Of a stretch of DNA of 64,000 nt, positions 1 to 6,653 are shown piece after piece (position 1 is the stretch's first letter; every line of letters starts with the position of its first letter). This DNA comes from Bog-756 sp963841885 (GTDB lineage: Bacteria; Actinomycetota; Acidimicrobiia; Acidimicrobiales; RAAP-2). Under the pieces are notes generated by a model. The model ran no database searches and was not told the DNA's origin. It saw only the letters and a list, made by a program, of their open reading frames with translations. The DNA lies in contig CAWJEK010000002.1 of NCBI GenBank assembly GCA_963841885.1, forward strand, positions 186,001-250,000, read 5' to 3'. The position numbers and the translations under genes were made by a program.

Positions 1-27
1 TCCCTGCCGTCGGGTGCGGGCGACCTC

Positions 28-990
28 GTGCCCGTCGGTTCCACCACCCTGCTCGGGACCGTCACCGAGTTCGACGAGCCCCGAGGGCTCGGCGTCGTGC
101 GCTGTGGTGACCGGACGGTCGCCTTCCACTGCACGGCCATCAGCGACGGGACCCGGGACATCGCCGTCGGTACGAAGGTGGCGGTGCGGATCGGGGCCGG
201 TCGCCTCGGCCGGCTCGAAGCCCGGTCCGTGCACCCGCTCCCCGTGACCGGGCCGCCCCCGGCGGCACCGGAATCCGCCACCGCCCGGAGGGACGTCGAC
301 GCTGGCGACCGGCCCGATGCGGCCGGCGGAGAGTGGGACCGCGCCGAAGCGCCGGCGTCCTACGAGGCGCCGGAACCCGGCGACCTACCACCGGTCTCGG
401 TCGCCCCCGCCCCCGCGTCGCCGTTCGGACCCATCGGCCTGTTCAGCGCGACCGGATCGACCCCGGTGACCGCGCCCGGGTCGTCACCGGTGGCGACGTC
501 GACCGACTCCCTCCCGGACGCCGGGCCCGGACCGGCCGCCGACGTCGCTCCAGCTGGCGACCCCGACTCCGCTTCAGCACCGGAAGCCGTGTCGGCGGTG
601 TCAGCGGTGTCGGCGGGCACCCCCGCCCCGGAGCCGCCGCCCGCCCCGGAGTCGCCGCCCGCCCCGGTGGAGGCCTCGGAACCGGAGCCGGCCTCGGAAC
701 CGGAGCCGGAACCACGCTCGACCCCCGCCCCGGAGCCTGTCTCCACACCCGCCCCGGAGCCGGTCACCGACGTCCCGTCGGCCCCGGCATCCGATCCGGG
801 CGAACCCACCCCGGTCTCGGGCACGCCCGCGGTGAGATCGGGGACCGGGAGCGGCTCGGCGCGTGAGGCCGACGACGATTCCGCGCCCCACCCCAACTTC
901 TGGTCGCCGTACTCGCGCACGCCGGCCGGGCCGCCGCCGACCTGGTCCACCCCCGTCACCCCGAGGGAGCCACCGACCGAAGGATCGTGA
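28..990 (+). CDS. Cold-shock-domain-like protein with long Pro/Glu/Ala tail
   Basis: The first ~75 residues match the actinobacterial cold-shock-like family: a G-T-V-x-x-F-D-E opening, then F-H-C-T-A-I and a G-T-K-V-x-V strand pattern. Such proteins are thought to bind nucleic acids through an OB fold. The rest of the 320-residue product is low-complexity Pro/Ala/Glu/Ser with repeated PAPEP-type units, ending in a more ordinary PNFWSPYSR stretch. GTG at 28 is the first plausible start, but the frame is open to the window edge, so the gene could begin further left. The last 631 nt lie antisense to the tail of the convergent MFS gene. Wobble positions of the two frames coincide, so base composition cannot tell which tail is real. 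Confidence 0.65.
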   Translation: MPVGSTTLLGTVTEFDEPRGLGVVRCGDRTVAFHCTAISDGTRDIAVGTKVAVRIGAGRLGRLEARSVHPLPVTGPPPAAPESATARRDVDAGDRPDAAGGEWDRAEAPASYEAPEPGDLPPVSVAPAPASPFGPIGLFSATGSTPVTAPGSSPVATSTDSLPDAGPGPAADVAPAGDPDSASAPEAVSAVSAVSAGTPAPEPPPAPESPPAPVEASEPEPASEPEPEPRSTPAPEPVSTPAPEPVTDVPSAPASDPGEPTPVSGTPAVRSGTGSGSAREADDDSAPHPNFWSPYSRTPAGPPPTWSTPVTPREPPTEGS

Positions 991-2507
991 TCGGGGCCGC
1001 CCGGTAGGGCCGGGACCTCGTCCTCGCCCTCCCCGTCCTCGTCCTCGTACGGGTTGCCGAGGATGTTGCGGGCCATGTCCACGACCACGGCGCTGTCGGC
1101 ATCCTCCTCGGTGACCACGCCGAGCAGGGGCGCCGCCAGCAAGCCGGTCACGATGCCCGTCTCCGCCATCGACTCGGCCTGGACGATGGCCCACTCCCAC
1201 AGCCGCTTGACCATGTCGGGGCTGGTGTTGCGGCGGTCGGGGTACTTGAGCCGGGTGTTCACCAGCGCGTGGCCGAGGCCGGTGGCCGCCGGGAAGAGCC
1301 AGATCAAGCGGTAGTTCCCGGTGGCGTCCACGACGGCGGCGGCCACGTAGGCGAGGACCACGCTGACCAGGTTGAAGGGCGAGAGCAGGACCCCGAGACG
1401 CTCGCCCAGACCTCCGGCCCGGGGCAGGAGCTGGAGCAGCAGGGGCGCCATCACGATGATGTAGGCCCCGATGAAGGGCGCCCCGATGTAGCTCAGCACC
1501 ACCGCCTGCCACAGATGGGTGTCGAAGTACTGCACGCCGGCCAGCACCGCACCGAGCAGCGGCGCCCCGATGGCCAGCTGCATTGGGGTCAGCCACCGGC
1601 TGAGAGGCACGCCCAGGGCGATGCCGATGATGAAGACCGGGATGCCGGTGGCCAGCCCGGCGATGGTCTGGGCGCTGGCCCCGGCATGGAGGACCCGTTG
1701 GAAGAAGAGGATGGCCACGTAGCCGGTCGACCCGATGCCCGCCCAGAACAGCAGCGACCCGGCGACCAGCACCTTGGCGTTGGGGCCGGCCAGGATGTCG
1801 CGCAGCTCGTCGCGGGCGGGCCGGGCCCGGCCCGTGCGGTCGGCCAGGGCGCCCCGGGCCGCCGAGGGCGCCTCGCGCACCAGCGCCAGGACGGCCACCC
1901 CGGTGAGCACCATGATCACTCCGGCCACCTGGAAGGGCAGGTTCCACGTCGCCGGGTCCGACTGCTTCCAGGTGGTGATGACGGTGGCCTTGATGGTCCA
2001 ACTGGCCAGGGTGCCGAGCACCGTGGTGAGTACCAGGGCCTTGAGCCAGCGGCTGCGGCCGAACACCTCGGGCACGACGGCCACGTTGGTCAGGGAGAAG
2101 ACCGAGGCGGCCTGGCTGGCGATGAGGATCATCACCACCAGGGCCCAGTAGCCGCTGACCACCGTGAACAGCCAGGTGGCCACCCCCATGACGATCAGGC
2201 TGACGGCCATGTAGGGCGTACGCCGTCCCACCCGGGTCCGGGTGCGGTCGCTCAGGCGCCCGGCGATCGGATAGGTCAGCCAGCTGAACAGCCGGCTCGC
2301 GGTGAGGGCGAAGGTGACCGCCAGCGCCCCCGACGCCCGCTGCTGGACGAACAGGGTGATGAGGACCCCCGACACCGCCAGGTTGGCCCGGGGTCCGACG
2401 AGACCGATGGACAGCCCGAGGAAGCTGCGAACCCGCGAGGCGTCGACCCCACCGTCCGTCGCCGACGGCTCGGTTCCGCCGTCCACTCCGTCCGTCGGCC
2501 CGGTCAC
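360..2507 (-). CDS. MFS transporter with Gly/Ser-rich C-terminal extension
   Basis: This is a membrane transporter of the major facilitator type. About 12 hydrophobic segments span residues ~25-430, with the loop motif GRLSDRTRTRVGRR typical of MFS/GPH-like carriers after the second or third helix. The substrate is not evident. After an acidic segment (YEDEDGEGEDE, ~residue 492) the protein continues for ~200 residues of Gly/Ser/Ala repeats, far longer than the family norm, and this extension is antisense to the cold-shock-like gene. A one-base change near position 1000 would give a normal stop around 965. The GTG start overlaps the stop of the upstream DUF1844 gene (GTGA), so the two are probably co-transcribed. 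The transporter domain is secure; the tail is doubtful. Confidence 0.75.
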   Translation of the reverse strand: MTGPTDGVDGGTEPSATDGGVDASRVRSFLGLSIGLVGPRANLAVSGVLITLFVQQRASGALAVTFALTASRLFSWLTYPIAGRLSDRTRTRVGRRTPYMAVSLIVMGVATWLFTVVSGYWALVVMILIASQAASVFSLTNVAVVPEVFGRSRWLKALVLTTVLGTLASWTIKATVITTWKQSDPATWNLPFQVAGVIMVLTGVAVLALVREAPSAARGALADRTGRARPARDELRDILAGPNAKVLVAGSLLFWAGIGSTGYVAILFFQRVLHAGASAQTIAGLATGIPVFIIGIALGVPLSRWLTPMQLAIGAPLLGAVLAGVQYFDTHLWQAVVLSYIGAPFIGAYIIVMAPLLLQLLPRAGGLGERLGVLLSPFNLVSVVLAYVAAAVVDATGNYRLIWLFPAATGLGHALVNTRLKYPDRRNTSPDMVKRLWEWAIVQAESMAETGIVTGLLAAPLLGVVTEEDADSAVVVDMARNILGNPYEDEDGEGEDEVPALPGGPDHDPSVGGSLGVTGVDQVGGGPAGVREYGDQKLGWGAESSSASRAEPLPVPDLTAGVPETGVGSPGSDAGADGTSVTGSGAGVETGSGAGVERGSGSGSEAGSGSEASTGAGGDSGAGGGSGAGVPADTADTADTASGAEAESGSPAGATSAAGPGPASGRESVDVATGDDPGAVTGVDPVALNRPMGPNGDAGAGATETGGRSPGSGAS

Positions 2508-2872
2508 CCGCCGTCTTCGGACGCCGTCGCGCCGTCGTCGGTCGGTTCGGCGTCGACCCCGACCACGGCGTCGACCGACGCCCCGGCACGCTGGGCCCCG
2601 TCGATCTGCACGAAGGCCAGCCGGAGGTTCGTGAGGCCCTCCTTCAGCGAGGACTCGCCCTCACCGAGGCGGCCGGCCAGGCCGTCGACCAGGCAGCCCA
2701 GGGCGTCGATGGCGAGGCGCGCCTGCTCCAGGAGCGGCGGCTGTTGGGACAGGTAGACGGCGGCCAGCTCGAACAGGCCGTAGCAGTGGTTGGCCACGAC
2801 GACCTCGACGGGGGCGTTGGCCAACTCGGCCCGCATGGCCTCCACCTGGGCGGCGAGCGCCTCCTCGTCCAT
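2504..2872 (-). CDS. DUF1844 family protein
   Basis: This 122-residue cytosolic protein carries the DUF1844 pattern: an N-terminal helix, P-V-E-V-V-V-A-N-H near residue 22, then D-A-L-G-C-L-V-D-G-L and L-K-E-G-L-T-N-L-R-L-A-F. Function is unknown. In actinobacteria this family is commonly encoded beside infC in the opposite orientation, as here, which supports the call. Its stop overlaps the start of the MFS gene. The last ~30 residues are acidic and variable. ATG at 2872 gives the expected length. Confidence 0.8.
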   Translation of the reverse strand: MDEEALAAQVEAMRAELANAPVEVVVANHCYGLFELAAVYLSQQPPLLEQARLAIDALGCLVDGLAGRLGEGESSLKEGLTNLRLAFVQIDGAQRAGASVDAVVGVDAEPTDDGATASEDGG

Positions 2873-2957
2873 GGCCTCGTCGGCGCCGTCGAAGGTGTCG
2901 GGGGGCGGTCCGGCGCGGTGGGGAGGAGGGCCTCCCCACCGGTCGTTCGCCGTCAGG

Positions 2958-2987
2958 TGTCCACAGAGAGCTCACGACTGGTAGCCT
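2958..2987 (+). promoter_or_regulatory. Candidate infC operon promoter
   Basis: A TGTCCA hexamer at 2958-2963 and TAGCCT at 2982-2987 are separated by 18 nt and lie ~200 nt upstream of infC, facing it. The -10 element fits actinobacterial sigma-70 promoters reasonably and the -35 only loosely. It is the best candidate in the gap between the divergent DUF1844 and infC genes, but it is not proven. Confidence 0.35.
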
Positions 2988-3184
2988 AAAGCAACTGATA
3001 GACGAGGAAGCGGGGCTTCGCGATGCGAATCCCCCACCCGGCCACCGCGTACCGCCCCGTGCGGACCCCGTGCGCCGGGTCGATGGGACCGGTGGGCCGA
3101 CGACAGTCGGTCGTCCCGGTGCTGGCTCCGCTCCTTCATCGTCGGCCACGGGAACCGTGGCCATGAGACAGGGAGTGAAGTCGA
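2988..3184 (+). promoter_or_regulatory. Structured infC leader
   Basis: About 200 nt separate the candidate promoter from the infC start. The leader holds a small hairpin at 3097-3110 (CCGAC, GACA loop, GTCGG). A strong perfect 8-bp hairpin at 3144-3162 (GGCCACGG, GAA loop, CCGTGGCC) ends 8 nt before the Shine-Dalgarno-like GGGAG at 3171-3175. infC operons in other bacteria use leader structure and a non-AUG start for feedback control, so a regulatory role is plausible. That role is inferred from position and structure only. Confidence 0.4.
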
Positions 3185-3928
3185 ATAGCAACCAGCGCCA
3201 CCAACGATCCTCGCATCAACGACCGCATCCGCGCCCGTGAGGTGCGCCTGGTCGATCCCGACGGCGAGCAGCTCGGCATCAAACTCCTGCCTGAGGCCCT
3301 GGCCATCGCCCGCGACCTCGACCTCGACCTCGTCGAGGTGGCACCCGGGGCCAACCCGCCGGTCTGCCGCATCATGGATTTCGGCAAGCACAAGTTCGAC
3401 GAGGCCCAGCGGGCCAAGGAGTCCAAGCGCAAGGCCGTCCACGTAGGGATCAAGGAGATGAAGTACCGGCCGAAGATCGGCCCGGGCGACTTCGACACCA
3501 AGACCCGGCAGGTGGCCAAGTTCCTCGAGGAGGGCCACAAGGTCAAGATCACCATCATGTTCCGCGGCCGCGAGGTCTTCCATCCCGAACTGGGCAAGAA
3601 GATCCTCGACCGCATCGCCGACCAGATGGAGGGCCTCGGCAAGTCCGAGTCCGTCCCCCGTCTCGACGGGCGGAACATGGTCATGGTGCTGGCACCGGAG
3701 AAGCGGGCCCGGCCGGCCGGGTCCTCCCGGTCGGGCGGATCGAAGGGCGGCGCCCCGGCGTCGGCGGCTACGCCGGCACCTCAGACGGAGCCCGTGACGG
3801 AGGGTGGGACACCCGCACCGGAGCGGGTGGCGGCGGTGGCCACGGTGGCCACCGAATCAGCGGCGGCCCCGGCCGCCCCGGCGGGGGAGCAGTCCCCGGT
3901 CGCAGAGTCGAGTGAAGGAGAGGGATAG
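3185..3928 (+). CDS. infC: Translation initiation factor IF-3
   Basis: IF-3 binds the 30S subunit, prevents premature 50S joining and proofreads the start codon. The conserved N domain (RINDRIRAREVRL), the linker and the C domain (VKITIMFRGREVFHPELG) are all present. A poorly conserved Ala/Pro/Glu tail of ~75 residues follows. The family's conserved N terminus extends upstream of the first GTG (3242), and an in-frame stop at 3176 closes the frame. The only start that keeps the whole N domain is ATA at 3185, 9 nt after GGGAG, giving 247 residues. Non-AUG starts are a known infC trait used for autoregulation. ATC at 3215 is a less likely alternative. rpmI follows after 4 nt. Confidence 0.95.
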   Translation: MATSATNDPRINDRIRAREVRLVDPDGEQLGIKLLPEALAIARDLDLDLVEVAPGANPPVCRIMDFGKHKFDEAQRAKESKRKAVHVGIKEMKYRPKIGPGDFDTKTRQVAKFLEEGHKVKITIMFRGREVFHPELGKKILDRIADQMEGLGKSESVPRLDGRNMVMVLAPEKRARPAGSSRSGGSKGGAPASAATPAPQTEPVTEGGTPAPERVAAVATVATESAAAPAAPAGEQSPVAESSEGEG

Positions 3929-3932
3929 CACG

Positions 3933-4127
3933 ATGCCCAAGATGAAGACGGACAGCGGCGCCAAGAAGCGCATCAAGGTGACCGGGTCGGGGCGGCTCCG
4001 CCGCCGCAAGGCCTTCCGTTCGCACCTGCTCGAGCACAAGTCGGCCGAGCGCAAGCGCCGGCTCGGCCGGGAGTCGGATTTCGCCCCCGGCGACGAGAAG
4101 CAGATCAAGAGGATGCTCGGCATGTAG
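3933..4127 (+). CDS. rpmI: 50S ribosomal protein L35
   Basis: This 64-residue basic protein begins MPKMKTDSGAKKRIKVTGSG, the L35 signature, and ends in KQIKRMLGM. It is a structural component of the large subunit. It lies 4 nt after infC with a GGAG-containing ribosome binding site at 3917-3923, in the usual infC-rpmI-rplT order. Length and start agree with the family. Confidence 0.97.
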   Translation: MPKMKTDSGAKKRIKVTGSGRLRRRKAFRSHLLEHKSAERKRRLGRESDFAPGDEKQIKRMLGM

Positions 4128-4130
4128 TGC

Positions 4131-4188
4131 GGGCGGCCCTTCCGGCCGCCCCTCCTCCAGGTCCCGACCGGCGGCTCCGTTCCGCCGG
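4131..4188 (+). other. Paired hairpins in the rpmI-rplT spacer
   Basis: The 165-nt rpmI-rplT gap is longer than usual for this operon. It opens with a perfect 8-bp GC hairpin at 4131-4151 (GGGCGGCC, 5-nt loop, GGCCGCCC), 3 nt after the rpmI stop. A 7-bp hairpin at 4168-4188 (CCGGCGG/CCGCCGG) follows. No U tract follows either. They could be an attenuator, a processing site or an L20-binding leader; which is not shown by the sequence. Confidence 0.4.
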
Positions 4189-4292
4189 GCCCCGGGGCCG
4201 TGCGCCGGACCCCCGACGGGGCCTCCGGCGATCCCCCAGACCACCCGCAACCGGCCGGCCACCCCGGCCCACGATGTCAAAGGAGTTCCACC

Positions 4293-4679
4293 ATGGCCCG
4301 AGTCAAAGGCGCCGTCCACGCGAAGAAGCACCACCGCGCCATCCTCGAGCAGGCCCAGGGCTACTACGGCAACAAGAGCCGTTCCTTCCGTGCCGCCAAC
4401 GAGCAGGTCATGCACTCGGGGCAGTACGCCTTCCGTGACCGGCGGGCGCGCAAGGGCGACTTCCGCCAGCTGTGGATCCAGCGGATCAACGCCGCCGCCC
4501 GACTGAACGGCATGAGCTACAGCCGCTTCATCGCCGGCCTGCACCGGGCCGACGTCGAGGTCGACCGCAAGGTCCTGGCCGATCTGGCCGTCACCGCGCC
4601 CGAGGCGTTCGCGTCCCTGGTCCGGGTGGCCGAGGAGGCCCTGGCCTCCGCGCCGGCGACCGCCGAGGCCGGTTCCTGA
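4293..4679 (+). CDS. rplT: 50S ribosomal protein L20
   Basis: L20 nucleates early assembly of the large subunit. The 128-residue product starts MARVKGAVHAKKHHRAILEQ and contains the conserved YYGNKSRSFRAANEQVMHS and QRINAAARLNGMSYSRF blocks. ATG at 4293 has a strong AAGGAG site at 4279-4284. The C terminus has a short Ala/Pro extension beyond the family core. Confidence 0.97.
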   Translation: MARVKGAVHAKKHHRAILEQAQGYYGNKSRSFRAANEQVMHSGQYAFRDRRARKGDFRQLWIQRINAAARLNGMSYSRFIAGLHRADVEVDRKVLADLAVTAPEAFASLVRVAEEALASAPATAEAGS

Positions 4680-4711
4680 CCCAGTCGGGCCTGCCCTTCA
4701 CCCACCAGCGG

Positions 4712-5566
4712 GTGCGGAGGCTCCGCCAGCTCCTGCGCAAGCGGAGCCTGCGGGCATCCGAGCGGGTGCTGGTGGTCGAAGGGGCGGAACTGCTGTCGGT
4801 GGCGCTCGCCGCCGGCACGCCGGTCGAGGCGGTCTACGTGGCGCCCGAGGGCGCCGACAGCCCCGCGGTGGTCGACGTGACCCGGCGGGTGCTGGCTGAC
4901 GGGGGACGGGTCTTCGACCTGGCGCCGGGGGTGATGGAACGCGTCGCCTCCACCGTGACGCCCCAGCCCTTGCTGGCCGTCGTCTCCCACACCCCGACCC
5001 CGCTCGACGCCCTGGCCGGCGCCACCCTCGTCGTGGTGTGCGTCGACGTGCGCGATCCCGGCAACCTGGGCACGGTGATCCGCACGGCCGATGCCGCCGG
5101 CGTCGACGCGGTGGTGTGCTGCGACGGTACCGTCGACCCGACGAACCCGAAGTGCGTGCGGGCGACGGCCGGGTCCCTCTTCCACGTGCCGGTGGTGGAG
5201 GGGGGCGACGTCACCTCCACCGTCGACGCCCTGCGGGGGTTCGGGCTGACCCCGGTGGCCACGGTGGTGCGGGGCGGCACGGACTACGCGGCGCTGGACT
5301 GGACCCGACCGGTCGCCCTGGTGGTGGGCAACGAGGCGGGCGGGTTGGACGACGACCTGGTGGCCTCCCTCGACCTCGGGGTCACCATCCCCATGGCCGG
5401 TCGCTCCGAGTCGCTCAACGTCGGGGTGTCGGCGGCCGTGCTGTGCTTCGAGGCGCTCCGCCAGCGGCGGCTGGCGGCGGGGGCGGGGGGCATCCCGCCC
5501 CGTTCTACGATGTCGCCCATGGAGACGGCATCCGGGGGACCGGACGACGGCGGGAGCGAGCGGTGA
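4712..5566 (+). CDS. TrmH/SpoU-type RNA 2'-O-methyltransferase
   Basis: This is a SAM-dependent SPOUT methyltransferase expected to modify rRNA. The N-terminal substrate-binding domain (ASERVLVVEGAELL) is followed by the knotted catalytic domain with motif 1 (DVRDPGNLGTVIRTADAAG), motif 2 (ALVVGNEAGGLDD) and motif 3 (IPMAGRSESLNVGVSAAV). The same gene (tsnR) follows rplT in mycobacteria. The start is uncertain: GTG at 4712 is the first canonical start after rplT, but CTG at 4691 or a start inside rplT is possible. The stop overlaps the pheS GTG start. Confidence 0.88.
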   Translation: MRRLRQLLRKRSLRASERVLVVEGAELLSVALAAGTPVEAVYVAPEGADSPAVVDVTRRVLADGGRVFDLAPGVMERVASTVTPQPLLAVVSHTPTPLDALAGATLVVVCVDVRDPGNLGTVIRTADAAGVDAVVCCDGTVDPTNPKCVRATAGSLFHVPVVEGGDVTSTVDALRGFGLTPVATVVRGGTDYAALDWTRPVALVVGNEAGGLDDDLVASLDLGVTIPMAGRSESLNVGVSAAVLCFEALRQRRLAAGAGGIPPRSTMSPMETASGGPDDGGSER

Positions 5567-6626
5567 GCGGCCCGGGGGACATCGACGCGCTGGTGGCCGA
5601 CGCCCGGTCGGCGATCGCCGCCGCCTCGACCACCGAGGAGTTCCGCCACGTGGCGGCCACCGTCTCGGGTAAGAAGTCCGCGCTGGCCGAAGCGTCGCGT
5701 GCCCTCGGCTCGATGGGTCCCGAGGAACGCAAGGAGCTGGGCCGCCGGCTGCACGAGGCCCGCACCACGGTCGAGCAGCTGCTCGAGTCGCGCGGGACGA
5801 GATCCGCTTCGCCGAGCTGTCCGCCGAGATGGCCGCCTCCCGTCTCGACCTCACCGAGTACGTGCCCGGTACGGTGCCCGGCCCGACCGCCCGCGGCCAC
5901 CTCCACCTCGTGTCCCAGACCCGGGATGCGTTGGAGGACGTCTTCGTGGGGATGGGGTTCGTGGTGGCCGAAGGTCCCGAGATCGAGACCGACTGGTACA
6001 ACTTCGGCGCCCTCAACATTCCGCCGGCCCACCCCGCCCGGGGGATGTGGGACACCTTCTACCTCGACCTCGGCGAGCCCGAGTCGACGCTGTTGCGTAC
6101 CCACACCTCGCCCGTGCAGATCCACCTGATGGAGCAGGCGGTGCTCGACGGCGCCCTGCCGATCCATGCCGTCATGCCGGGCCGCTGCTATCGCCGGGAC
6201 ACCCCCGACGCCCGCCACCTGGCCGTCTTCCACCAGATCGAGGGCCTGGTCGTCGACCGCGGCATCACCTTCGCCGACCTGGCGGGGACCATCGAGACGT
6301 TCACCACCGCCTACTTCGGCCCGGACATCCACTCCCGCCTGCGCCCGGCCTACTTCCCCTTCACCGAGCCGTCGGCCGAGTTCGAGGTGACGTGCGCCAT
6401 CTGCCGCGGCGACGGCTGCCGGACCTGCTCCCAGACGGGGTGGATCGAGCTCGGCGGGTGCGGCATGGTCGACCCGGCCGTGTTCGCCGCCGTCGGCATC
6501 GACGCTGACGAGTGGACGGGCTTCGCCTTCGGGTTCGGCATCGACCGGTGCGCGCAGATGCGCCACCAGATCGCCGACATGCGGGCCCTCATCGAGAACG
6601 ACATCCGTTTCCTGCGCCAGTTCTGA
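5563..6626 (+). CDS. pheS: Phenylalanyl-tRNA synthetase alpha subunit (one apparent frameshift)
   Basis: PheS is the catalytic alpha chain of the alpha2-beta2 synthetase that charges tRNA-Phe. The N-terminal coiled coil is read from GTG 5563. The catalytic core follows, with GRCYRRDTPDARHLAVFHQ (motif 2) and FGFGIDRCAQMRHQI (motif 3). The coiled coil and the core are in different frames: one base appears missing at CGCGGGAC (5791-5798). Restoring one G gives ESRGDEIRFAELSAEMAASR and a 354-residue protein of normal length. Because pheS is essential, a sequence error is much likelier than a real mutation. The start overlaps the upstream methyltransferase stop. Confidence 0.93.
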
Positions 6627-6653
6627 GGCGCGGGCACCCCGAGAGGACAGCAG

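Noticed and set aside
1269..2756. 495-residue open frame on the plus strand
   Set aside because: It lies wholly antisense to the MFS and DUF1844 genes and has only Gly/Gln/His-rich composition; it is a GC-rich mirror frame.
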